From assembly GCA_937967535.1 (NCBI GenBank), contig CALCMV010000438.1, forward strand, positions 1 through 6,386: 6,386 bases of DNA. Reading direction: 5' to 3'. Shown here one piece after another: positions 1 to 6,035 of this stretch; the first letter of the stretch is position 1, and the number at the start of each line of letters is the position of its first letter. The notes beneath the pieces are model-generated. The model was not told the origin of the DNA. It worked only from the letters and a program-made list of their open reading frames with translations, and searched no databases. The DNA is from an uncultured Saprospiraceae bacterium. GTDB lineage: Bacteria; Bacteroidota; Bacteroidia; Chitinophagales; Saprospiraceae. The position numbers and the translations under genes were made by a program.

Positions 1-1
1 G

Positions 2-2689
2 ATTTCTGATGATGGACAATACCTATACCAATGTTATGGTCTTTCAGGGGAAATTGGTGTATTTGAAATTGACGGGGCTGAACTCACTTTGATACAGGAA
101 ATTGGCGGCTTGCCGCAAAATAATGTACAGGGTATTGTATCAGTAGGAGAATTGCCGGGTGCGGAAGAAGAAACAGCCGTATATCGTGTAACTTTCGATG
201 CACTTTGGAGCGAAACAACGCACCCTGATGATTTTCCGGCTGACCCGCCAAATGAGGCAAGATGGTCACCGGTAGCCGGTCTGACGCACGATGCTTCTTA
301 CAGGTTATTTAATGAAGGAGACATTGCCAGCCAGGGATTGGTGAATATTTCTCAAAGTGGTTCGAGAGACCCGCTGGATTCTGAATTGGCTGATGTTATC
401 CTATCAGGTGCGGGTGAATTTTATGTAGAAAGTAATACAAGAGTACGTCCTTCACCGGATACCATTTCTACTACTTTCGAAATATCAGAATCACATCCAT
501 TGGTGAGTTTGACTTCTATGATTGCGCCTAGTCCTGACTGGATAGTAGCTGTACGTGATTTGGATTTACTTAAAAATGGGGAGTTCCTTGAAAGTAGAAT
601 TGTACAGTTCATTCCTTACGATACAGGTTCGGATAGTGGTGAATCATTTGCATCGCCAAATGAAGATACCCAACCGCGCGAAGGTATTAGCCTGATAGAA
701 AGTGGATTGGCAGGAGCAGATGGTGCAAGTCTCGGTATCTGGAGATTTGAAAGAATAGACGAAGGTAGTACGTGTAATGTAGAAGGCGGTGGACTTGTTG
801 GCGGACCGTTCATTTTCACAGTAGACGGTATAGCTGACAATATTCCTGAAGATGGACTGACATTGGCAGACAATGTAGGAGAAAATAACCAATGGGTCGT
901 TACTGACGATAGAGGCTTCATATTAGGCTTACCCCCCACCTTCTCGGCACCGAATTTCGATGCAGCAGGTGTAGGTGTATGTTTTGTATATAACCTTGCT
1001 TATGATGGAGCGATAACAGGTTTGGCAATGGGTAATAATATCGAAGACCTTCACGGATGTTTTGATTTATCTAATGGCGTATATGTCAGTAGGGTAGAAG
1101 GAACACCGGCAGACATCATCTGCGGTGGCGACCTAAGTGCTGAATCAACTAGTCAGTCATTTGACGATAATTTCTGTGTCGATGGTTTTGGCTTTGCCAA
1201 CAATCCAAGCATTACTTTGTCTGGTGCAGATATACCTAATGGAGCAATATTATCCGATATTTCTCTGGATGCCTTCTTCAGATTAGAGGGTAGTTCTTGC
1301 GAAAGAGACATTGCTATACAAGTCACTGACCCTGCCGGCAATGTACACAATTTTACGCCCTTCGCTACTTGCGATGGTGCAGGTGAATTGCTTGAGGTGA
1401 ATTTACCGATTCCTTCCTCTGCTATCATGGATGGTGCAGGAGACTGGCTCATCGAATTTGATGATTCCAACGACCAAAATTCAGGTTGTGAATACTCCGT
1501 CCGCTTTGCTCGTGTAAATTACACAGTCAATACAGGTGGCGCACCTGTTGTTGATTATTTTTCTGAAGGACGAGACATGGACTTTTTCATTGATGGTGTA
1601 GGTTTCGCTAACAACCCGAACATCGCCTTCTCTGACCCGGGTACACCTGCCGACGCGGTACTATCCGATATTTCGCTGGAATTATTCTTTAGATTAAATG
1701 GAAGTTCTTGTGAAAACGAAATTGCCATTCAGTTGACCGACCCCGCAGGTAATACGCAGGCATTAACTGCTTATGCCACTTGCGAAGGCGGTTCTGATTT
1801 GTTCTTTGTAGACATAGACGTACCGGGAGGAATCACCACCGGCAGCCCCGGCGATTGGTTACTCGAATTTGATGATACCAACGACCAGAACGCAGACTTT
1901 GAGTACTCTGTACGATTTGGTAGATTGAGCTATGTAGCAACATATCTCCAACCCGGAGATGCTGAACTTACTGATGTTAATGAGACAATCACCGATTTTG
2001 CTGACAGCGATTTGTTCATAGACGGTGAGGGTTTCTTCTTCAACGACTTCTACACATTCACTGACCCGGGTACGCCTGCTGATGCTACATTGTCTAATAT
2101 TACTCTCGAAGTATTCTTTAGATTAAATGGTAGTTCTTGCGAGAATGAAATTGCAATGGAGCTTACTGACCCAGCCGGCAATACACAGCCATTGACTGCA
2201 TTTGCTACTTGCGACGGTGGATCAGGCTTATTCTCTGCGACCGTGGATGTACCAAGCGGAAATACAGTAGGTGCGCCTGCCGGATGGGAATTGCGATTTA
2301 ACGATACCAACGACCAAAATCCGGACTTTGAATACTCTGTCCGATTTGCTAGATTGACTTATGATGCTCAATATATGGCATGTGTGCCTGTAGATGGGCT
2401 TCAACAACCGGACGAACAGGCTCGTATCGTACCGTCATCTTCAGAGATGAAATTATTCCCTGTACCTGCTAATCAGCAGTTGAACATTGAGTACTTCTCA
2501 GAAACTTCCGGTCCGATGGGTATGGAGATATTCTCTCTTGAAGGCAAAATCATGATGTCACAAGATAACGTGATACAAGAGGGTTTCAATACCATACAAC
2601 TTGATATTTCAAACCTTCCCGCAGGGCATTACCACATACGCGCATTCAATGCGGAGTATACATTGGTGAAGCCTTTCGTGAAGCTCTAA
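2..2689 (+). CDS. Partial T9SS-secreted mosaic protein: beta-propeller end, spondin domain, tandem beta-sandwich repeats, sorting tail
   Basis: The frame is open from the first bases of the window, so this is the C-terminal 895 residues of a longer protein. A TTG at 89 lies inside a conserved blade and is not the start. Visible residues 1-50 (ISDDGQYLY...GVFEIDG...GLPQNNVQGIV) resemble the last blade of a lactonase/YVTN-type beta-propeller. Residues 59-233 match spondin N (VTFDALWSE, RWSPVAGLTH, PSPDW, YDTGSDSG). Residues 258-367 form a conserved module (GGPFIFTVDG, GLPPTFSAPNFD). Three repeats of about 125 residues follow at roughly 386-509, 521-646 and 664-789. Residues 815-895 (KLFPVPANQQLNIEY...) are a type A T9SS sorting domain, directing export across the outer membrane and surface attachment or release. 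A strong terminator follows. By inference it is a cell-surface adhesin or matrix-binding protein. No catalytic residues are visible, and the missing N-terminus could hold an enzyme. The domain calls are by eye; spondin and the T9SS tail are the firmest. Confidence 0.93.
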   Translation: MSDDGQYLYQCYGLSGEIGVFEIDGAELTLIQEIGGLPQNNVQGIVSVGELPGAEEETAVYRVTFDALWSETTHPDDFPADPPNEARWSPVAGLTHDASYRLFNEGDIASQGLVNISQSGSRDPLDSELADVILSGAGEFYVESNTRVRPSPDTISTTFEISESHPLVSLTSMIAPSPDWIVAVRDLDLLKNGEFLESRIVQFIPYDTGSDSGESFASPNEDTQPREGISLIESGLAGADGASLGIWRFERIDEGSTCNVEGGGLVGGPFIFTVDGIADNIPEDGLTLADNVGENNQWVVTDDRGFILGLPPTFSAPNFDAAGVGVCFVYNLAYDGAITGLAMGNNIEDLHGCFDLSNGVYVSRVEGTPADIICGGDLSAESTSQSFDDNFCVDGFGFANNPSITLSGADIPNGAILSDISLDAFFRLEGSSCERDIAIQVTDPAGNVHNFTPFATCDGAGELLEVNLPIPSSAIMDGAGDWLIEFDDSNDQNSGCEYSVRFARVNYTVNTGGAPVVDYFSEGRDMDFFIDGVGFANNPNIAFSDPGTPADAVLSDISLELFFRLNGSSCENEIAIQLTDPAGNTQALTAYATCEGGSDLFFVDIDVPGGITTGSPGDWLLEFDDTNDQNADFEYSVRFGRLSYVATYLQPGDAELTDVNETITDFADSDLFIDGEGFFFNDFYTFTDPGTPADATLSNITLEVFFRLNGSSCENEIAMELTDPAGNTQPLTAFATCDGGSGLFSATVDVPSGNTVGAPAGWELRFNDTNDQNPDFEYSVRFARLTYDAQYMACVPVDGLQQPDEQARIVPSSSEMKLFPVPANQQLNIEYFSETSGPMGMEIFSLEGKIMMSQDNVIQEGFNTIQLDISNLPAGHYHIRAFNAEYTLVKPFVKL
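176..700 (+). other. Spondin N-type domain within the secreted protein
   Basis: This segment shows the order of motifs that defines spondin N domains. VYRVTFDALWSETTHPDDFP is followed by ARWSPVAGLTHDASYRLF, then DIASQGLVNISQSG, HPLVSLTSMIAPSPDWIVAV, a DLDL segment, and YDTGSDSGESFASPNED. The order and spacing follow the animal F-spondin/mindin pattern, including the PSPDW core and the D-x-G-x-D-S-G acidic loop. In animals the domain binds extracellular matrix or lipid. In bacteria it occurs in secreted proteins of unknown role, so a binding function here is inference. Confidence 0.85.
773..1102 (+). other. Conserved module of unknown function (GGPFxF ... GLPPxFxxPNFD) in the secreted protein
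   Basis: The module starts at a CNVEGG segment and continues through GGPFIFTVDGIADNIP, NNQWVVTDDRGFILGLPP, PNFDAAGVGVCFVYNLAYDG, a GLAMGNN turn and HGCFDLSN. I recall this pattern from many large secreted Bacteroidota proteins, often next to T9SS tails or adhesive domains, but cannot name a characterised family. Three cysteines (in CNVEGG, VGVCF and HGCFDLSN) could form disulfides outside the cell. No catalytic signature is visible. Confidence 0.6.
1157..2368 (+). repeat. Three tandem in-frame protein repeats (about 125 residues each)
   Basis: The units lie at about 1157-1528, 1562-1939 and 1991-2368. Each contains an F-x-DG-x-GF opening, LSDISL or LSNITL, FFRL(E/N)GSSC, TDPAGN, ATC(D/E)G, a W-x-(I/L)-(E/R)-F-(D/N)-D segment and (S/T)NDQN...EYSVRF.R. 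The FFRL...GSSC motif recurs with spacings of 137 and 143 residues. Units 2 and 3 are closest: a 19-base block (1683-1701 and 2112-2130) is identical and the two copies lie exactly 429 bases apart. The predicted strands and the W-x-L-x-F-x-D ending resemble the P-domain/galactose-binding-like beta-sandwich fold, which is a tentative assignment. Confidence 0.88.
2444..2689 (+). other. T9SS type A C-terminal sorting domain
   Basis: The last 81 residues run EMKLFPVPANQQLNIEY, then MGMEIFSLEGKIM, then IQLDISNLPAGHYHIRAF and a final lysine-containing strand ending KPFVKL. This is the usual order for the Por secretion tail: FPVPA for the common hydrophobic (Y/F)P(N/V)P, the L-x-(I/V) strand, the IFSLEGK strand, the LDISNLPAGHY motif, and a lysine near the end. 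It directs substrates through the type IX secretion pore, where the tail is normally cleaved and the protein may be attached to surface lipopolysaccharide. Confidence 0.93.
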
Positions 2690-2721
2690 AGTAAATATTT
2701 CCCAAACTCTTTAAGCATAAT

Positions 2722-2760
2722 AGGGCAGACATTTTTGAAATGTCTGCCCTTTTCTTTTTT
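2722..2760 (+). terminator. Intrinsic terminator of the secreted-protein gene
   Basis: A 13-base arm AGGGCAGACATTT (2722-2734) is followed by a 3-base loop and its perfect complement AAATGTCTGCCCT (2738-2750), then the run tttctttttt (2751-2760). The hairpin begins 33 bases after the stop codon of the secreted-protein gene. The innermost A-T pairs probably open to give a larger loop. There is no matching A-rich run on the other side, so it reads mainly as a + strand terminator. It should isolate the next gene from read-through. Confidence 0.93.
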
Positions 2761-2805
2761 CGTTGTTACCAAGTTTATCCAAAATGCCGGACACTTTGAA
2801 AGTAT

Positions 2806-2837
2806 CTTGCATCTGCAATTTAAAATCAGTAATTTTA
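2806..2837 (+). promoter_or_regulatory. Weak Bacteroidota-type promoter candidate upstream of the 285-residue membrane protein
   Basis: CTTG (2806-2809), a 20-base spacer and TAATTTTA (2830-2837) match the Bacteroidota pattern TTTG / TAnnTTTG with one mismatch in each box. Transcription would begin near 2844, giving a leader of about 50 bases. The terminator just upstream means this gene needs its own promoter, which is the main reason to list it. In DNA this AT-rich the match could be chance. Confidence 0.3.
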
Positions 2838-2893
2838 TAATTCTTTTTTCCAAAATTTGGCGAAGATATTGACTTATGAATTGAATCCAAGAA

Positions 2894-3751
2894 ATGAAAA
2901 AACTAAAACTTTACAAATTAATTCTTATCGGACAATTGGGCATCAATCTTCCTGTAACCTTGATAATTATAGGCTTACCACTTATTGCCTTTTTTCTGAT
3001 TGATAATTTAATATTAAAAATAATTTCAATGATATTGTTGCTGATTTTGGGAGTAGCCCTTGCTTGGCGACTGTGGGGTACGCTAATAACCAAGTGGAGA
3101 ATATGGGCTTTCGGTCAAATAGAAGACCCGGCAGATTTGATTATACTGAGGGATTTGGCAGTGCAAACCGCCTTGATATGGCAGGATGGTCATACCTTTG
3201 AAAATACGGAAATAAGAACAGCGGAAGAACGCCTGAAAATTCGCCAAATCTCACAGGCAATTAATGAAGCTGAACAGACCGAAGATATAAATGCCTACAA
3301 AGAAACTCCTTCTTCAGTCGGATATAAAATCAATAAAGCTAACATTCTGTTTTATTTGGTTTTGGAAATATTTATACTGGCACTATCTGTCATGAGTTTT
3401 CTTTTGACAGATAATGATATAATATCGGGTTTTCTCCTTTTGATTTTCTGTGGAGTTTTTCGGGAAGGAAAAACTCATATAACCGTAAAACACCTTTTCT
3501 CTGATAAATATTTTTTAGAATTTGATAATGAATTTTTACAGATTCATGCACCCAAAAAACAGCCGATTAAATGGGAAAATATCATGTATATCGGTGTTCA
3601 TAAAGATGAGCGATTTATGATTGTTGATACAAAGGAAGGCAATACTCATAAATCATTAAAAGTTGATTTGAAAATATATCAAATCCCTGATTATAAGCGA
3701 TTTAAAAAGACCGTTCAAGTGTTTGTTGACAGGTATAAAATTAAAAACTAA
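2894..3751 (+). CDS. Membrane protein of unknown function, four helices and a C-terminal soluble domain
   Basis: I do not recognise a named family. The 285-residue product has a basic N-terminus (MKKLKLYK), hydrophobic segments at about 17-36 and 39-60, a soluble part at 62-147 rich in charged residues (with the patch ITKWRIWAFGQIEDPADL), further hydrophobic segments at about 151-171 and 176-189, then a soluble C-terminus. The C-terminal part (KYFLEFDNEFLQIH...PIKWENIMYIGV...FMIVD) resembles small bacterial PH-like domains fused to membrane helices, as in STM3941-type proteins; this is a resemblance only. The ATG at 2894 is preferred because the upstream in-frame ATG at 2876 is followed at once by a stop (2882-2884). 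No Shine-Dalgarno site is visible. GC looks lower than in the secreted-protein gene (17 of 60 bases at 3361-3420 against 25 of 60 at 841-900). It stands alone and ends tail-to-tail over the hisS stop codon. Confidence 0.85.
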   Translation: MKKLKLYKLILIGQLGINLPVTLIIIGLPLIAFFLIDNLILKIISMILLLILGVALAWRLWGTLITKWRIWAFGQIEDPADLIILRDLAVQTALIWQDGHTFENTEIRTAEERLKIRQISQAINEAEQTEDINAYKETPSSVGYKINKANILFYLVLEIFILALSVMSFLLTDNDIISGFLLLIFCGVFREGKTHITVKHLFSDKYFLEFDNEFLQIHAPKKQPIKWENIMYIGVHKDERFMIVDTKEGNTHKSLKVDLKIYQIPDYKRFKKTVQVFVDRYKIKN

Positions 3752-5094
3752 CTGATTAATTTCCCCACCAAATCCAAGACGGTTACATTTGCTTGCTCAC
3801 CCGTTTTCATATTTTTCAGCGCGACTTCTCCGGCTTGCATTTCATTGTCGCCGACTACCGCTACGTAAGGAATTTTTCGGCTATTGGCGTACTTCATTTG
3901 CTTATTCATCTTAACGGGTTTTGGATAAATTTCGGCATTGATACCCGCCTTACGTATCGTTTGCAAAGCATCGAAGGCATAATCAAAGGAGGCTTCATCA
4001 AAAGTCACAAACAACAATTGCGTACCCGCCGCCGTACTATCGGGAAAGATGTCGAGTTCTTCCATCACATCATAAATTCGCGCTGCACCAAAGGACACAC
4101 CGACACCTGACACACCTTTCAAGCCAAACATGCCCGTCAAATCATCGTATCTGCCACCGCCGCCGATACTGCCGATTTTTACATCTTTTGCAGCAACTTC
4201 GTATATCGTTCCGGTATAATAATTCAGACCGCGAGCCAATGTAATGTCAAAAACGACCTCATTTTTAAGGTCAATTTCTTTCAGATAAGCAACAACCGTC
4301 TGAAATTCCTCAATGCCCTTGAGTCCCGTTTCGCTGTCTTTGAAAAAAACTTCTAATTCGGAAAAGTCCTTGATATTCAGTATCTTTTCAATCGTATCAA
4401 TCGCTGTCTCGCTGATTTCTTTTCGACGCATTTCGTCCTTTACGCCATCTATACCGATTTTGTCGAGCTTGTCAATTGCCATCGTCATTGACATCATTTT
4501 ATCGGGAATACCTGCGGCTTCGGCGATACCTGTGAGGATTTTTCGATTGTTCATTTTAATGACCACATCAATACCAAGCGCAGCAAAACCCTCGTCGTAT
4601 ATCTGCGTCAATTCGACTTCATTGATGAGCGAATCACTGCCAACTACATCCACGTCGCATTGATAAAACTCACGATAACGCCCCTTTTGTGGTCTGTCGC
4701 CACGCCAAACGGGTTGGATTTGATAACGTTTGAAAGGAAAAGCAATATCATTTTGATTCATCACCACATATCGCGCAAAAGGAATCGTCAAATCATAACG
4801 CAAGCCTTTATCTGAGATTTGGAAGGTCATTTTTTTGTAGTTACCTGCTTGATAATCTTCGTCTTTTGCCTTCCTCAAAAAATCGCCCGAATTAAGAACT
4901 TTGAACAATAATTGGTCGCCTTCTTCACCGTATTTTCCAGTCAAAGTGGAGAGTTTTTCCATCACAGGTGTCTCAATCGGCTGATAACCGTACTTGACAA
5001 ATACACGACGCAATGTGTCGAAAATATAATTGCGGCGATTGACCTGAAGCGGTCCGAAATCTCTTGTCCCTTTTGGTATGCTTGGCTTACTCAT
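3748..5094 (-). CDS. hisS: Histidyl-tRNA synthetase
   Basis: Class II aminoacyl-tRNA synthetase that activates histidine with ATP and charges tRNA-His in the cytoplasm. The 448 residues are full length for the family. The N-terminus IPKGTRDFGP is typical and supports the ATG at 5092-5094. Motif 1 lies around 36-46 (GYQPIETPVME), motif 2 around 121-147 (with VWRGDRP and REFYQCDVD, R131 being the likely ATP-contacting arginine). The histidine-specific motif LARGLNYYTG is at 286-295, GGGGRYDDL at 311-319, and motif 3 GVGVSFGAAR at 330-339. The anticodon-binding domain occupies about 360-448. Residues 98-103 read LRYDLT, the form seen in eukaryotic-type and Bacteroidota enzymes rather than the LRPE(G/M)T common in other bacteria. 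A charged insertion at about 70-95 precedes it. It is transcribed alone, divergent from the 5282 gene and convergent with the 2894 gene. Confidence 0.98.
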   Translation of the reverse strand: MSKPSIPKGTRDFGPLQVNRRNYIFDTLRRVFVKYGYQPIETPVMEKLSTLTGKYGEEGDQLLFKVLNSGDFLRKAKDEDYQAGNYKKMTFQISDKGLRYDLTIPFARYVVMNQNDIAFPFKRYQIQPVWRGDRPQKGRYREFYQCDVDVVGSDSLINEVELTQIYDEGFAALGIDVVIKMNNRKILTGIAEAAGIPDKMMSMTMAIDKLDKIGIDGVKDEMRRKEISETAIDTIEKILNIKDFSELEVFFKDSETGLKGIEEFQTVVAYLKEIDLKNEVVFDITLARGLNYYTGTIYEVAAKDVKIGSIGGGGRYDDLTGMFGLKGVSGVGVSFGAARIYDVMEELDIFPDSTAAGTQLLFVTFDEASFDYAFDALQTIRKAGINAEIYPKPVKMNKQMKYANSRKIPYVAVVGDNEMQAGEVALKNMKTGEQANVTVLDLVGKLIS

Positions 5095-5216
5095 AACGCA
5101 AAACTAATGAATGAATGGGTGAATTTTGAATGAATGAATCGTTTTGATGGAGATATACAAAACGCGAAAGCAGGTCATCAAGTTCCAAGCGTCTGACAAA
5201 AGACAGTTTTTATGCC

Positions 5217-5249
5217 TTTATTCACATATGTTTGCAGTTAGTATATTTG
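5217..5249 (+). promoter_or_regulatory. Bacteroidota-type promoter for the 218-residue membrane protein
   Basis: TATATTTG (5242-5249) is a perfect match to the Bacteroidota -7 element TAnnTTTG. TTTA (5217-5220) is one mismatch from the -33 element TTTG, with a spacer of 21 bases. Transcription would start near 5256, leaving about 26 bases before the ATG at 5282. The leader is AT-rich with no Shine-Dalgarno site, as is usual in this phylum. The rest of 5095-5281 separates this gene from hisS and holds a GAATGAAT-rich stretch at 5106-5141. Confidence 0.55.
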
Positions 5250-5281
5250 CGATAAAGCAGTGATTTACATAATATTATCAA

Positions 5282-5938
5282 ATGAATACGACAAAAATAT
5301 TGGCTTATCTTGGTTTGTTGGCTGCGGTTTTGGTGGGCGTGGGTGAGTATTTTTTGCATTACTCCGAAAATGTATTGACACATAGCAAAGATTATCAGTT
5401 TTTTAAATTCGTATTAGGCAGAAATCTCAGCATTGGTCATTTTCTTTCCGTTATTGGTTTGCCTTTTTATTTTGCAGGTTATTTGCACATTTACAGGATG
5501 TTGCGGAGTGGTGGTGAGGGCTTGGCACGGGCAGTTTTGGCGATAGGTTTTGTGGCTTTTGCTGTTGGTGGAATTTGGATAGGTTCGCGGGTGACAATAG
5601 GCACGCTGATACAACAACAGGCAAATCTCACACCCGAAACTTTCCAACTATTAACCAACACTTACACAGCGCATCACGAGGTACTTGTTCAGGCATTACG
5701 TGTTATCATTTTGCTGCTTTCGGTGGTCTTTGTGGTGGCTATTCTGAGAGGGGGGACCTACTATCGTAAATGGATGGTATTTTTCAATCCGATTCTTATT
5801 CTATTATTGGTTTTTAGCACCATTTTTATTGCGCCGTTTATCGGAAAACATCTTGCACCGATAGCTATGAATGTGGCGCATTTCATATTGTTCAGCATGT
5901 CGCTTTATCAGTTGTCATTATTTGAAAAAAGGGGATAG
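5282..5938 (+). CDS. Six-helix integral membrane protein of unknown function
   Basis: The 218-residue product is hydrophobic throughout, with likely membrane helices at about 6-25, 49-72, 84-105, 138-155, 164-187 and 192-212. Features that may be conserved are GVGEYFLHYSE after helix 1, GHFLSVIGLPFYFAGYLHIYRML in the second helix, the polar loop NTYTAHHEVLVQALR before helix 4, and NVAHF in the last helix. Histidines (26, 53, 69, 131, 132, 190, 200) occur near or in several helices, but no metal, haem or transporter signature is clear. It recalls uncharacterised Bacteroidota membrane families of about 220 residues (perhaps DUF6796-like; not verified). The ATG at 5282 follows an AT-rich leader with a good TAnnTTTG element. 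It is a single gene with no clear intrinsic terminator after its stop. Confidence 0.85.
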   Translation: MNTTKILAYLGLLAAVLVGVGEYFLHYSENVLTHSKDYQFFKFVLGRNLSIGHFLSVIGLPFYFAGYLHIYRMLRSGGEGLARAVLAIGFVAFAVGGIWIGSRVTIGTLIQQQANLTPETFQLLTNTYTAHHEVLVQALRVIILLLSVVFVVAILRGGTYYRKWMVFFNPILILLLVFSTIFIAPFIGKHLAPIAMNVAHFILFSMSLYQLSLFEKRG

Positions 5939-5970
5939 ATATATCATTCGACGAATTGTAAAAAACTATG

Positions 5971-6004
5971 GTTCTTTGACAATTTTTGCAAAAAGAGAAA
6001 TTTG
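5971..6004 (+). promoter_or_regulatory. boxA-like / promoter-like element in the non-coding tail
   Basis: GTTCTTTGACA (5971-5981) resembles the boxA-like sequence I recall from leaders of Bacteroidota rRNA operons. Independently, its TTTG (5975-5978), an 18-base spacer and GAAATTTG (5997-6004) match TTTG / TAnnTTTG with a single mismatch. A perfect 12-base palindrome TTTTTGCAAAAA (5983-5994) lies between them. No rRNA or clear gene follows in the window, so the function is unknown. The site might instead be a remnant or chance. Confidence 0.25.
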
Positions 6005-6017
6005 AATGAATGTAAAA

Positions 6018-6035
6018 TCCCGTCATTCGTCGGGA
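6018..6035. other. Short hairpin TCCCG...CGGGA
   Basis: TCCCG (6018-6022) and CGGGA (6031-6035) can form a five-pair stem around the 8-base loop TCATTCGT. No T-run follows on the + strand, so it is a poor terminator. It stands out because its surroundings are AT-rich. It might be part of a small dispersed repeat or a structured transcript end for the 5282 gene. Confidence 0.35.

Noticed and set aside
89..91. TTG as the start codon of the large secreted protein
   Set aside because: The frame is open all the way to position 2, and the upstream 29 codons continue a beta-propeller blade that the TTG would cut in half. It also lacks any signal peptide.
421..2310. Several minus-strand reading frames within the secreted-protein gene
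   Set aside because: They are shadows of a strongly supported coding frame, and two of them mirror the repeated units.
1157..2368. CRISPR-like or non-coding tandem repeat
   Set aside because: The repetition is at the protein level with 411-429 base spacing inside an open frame, and the DNA copies differ mostly at codon third positions.
2861..2871. Palindrome CCAAAATTTGG upstream of the 285-residue protein as an operator
   Set aside because: Short AT-rich palindromes are expected by chance in this composition, and only one copy is seen.
3793..4663. Plus-strand reading frames of 105 and 116 codons inside hisS
   Set aside because: They lie antisense to a complete, well-conserved synthetase gene and have no recognisable domain or start signal.
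5099..5106. TAGTTTTG on the minus strand as the hisS promoter -7 box
   Set aside because: It matches TAnnTTTG, but there is no TTTG at a suitable distance upstream and transcription would begin at the start codon itself. A leaderless transcript is possible but unsupported.
5983..5994. TTTTTGCAAAAA as a terminator for the 5282 gene
   Set aside because: The palindrome has no room for a loop and no GC-rich stem, and it is not followed by a T-run.
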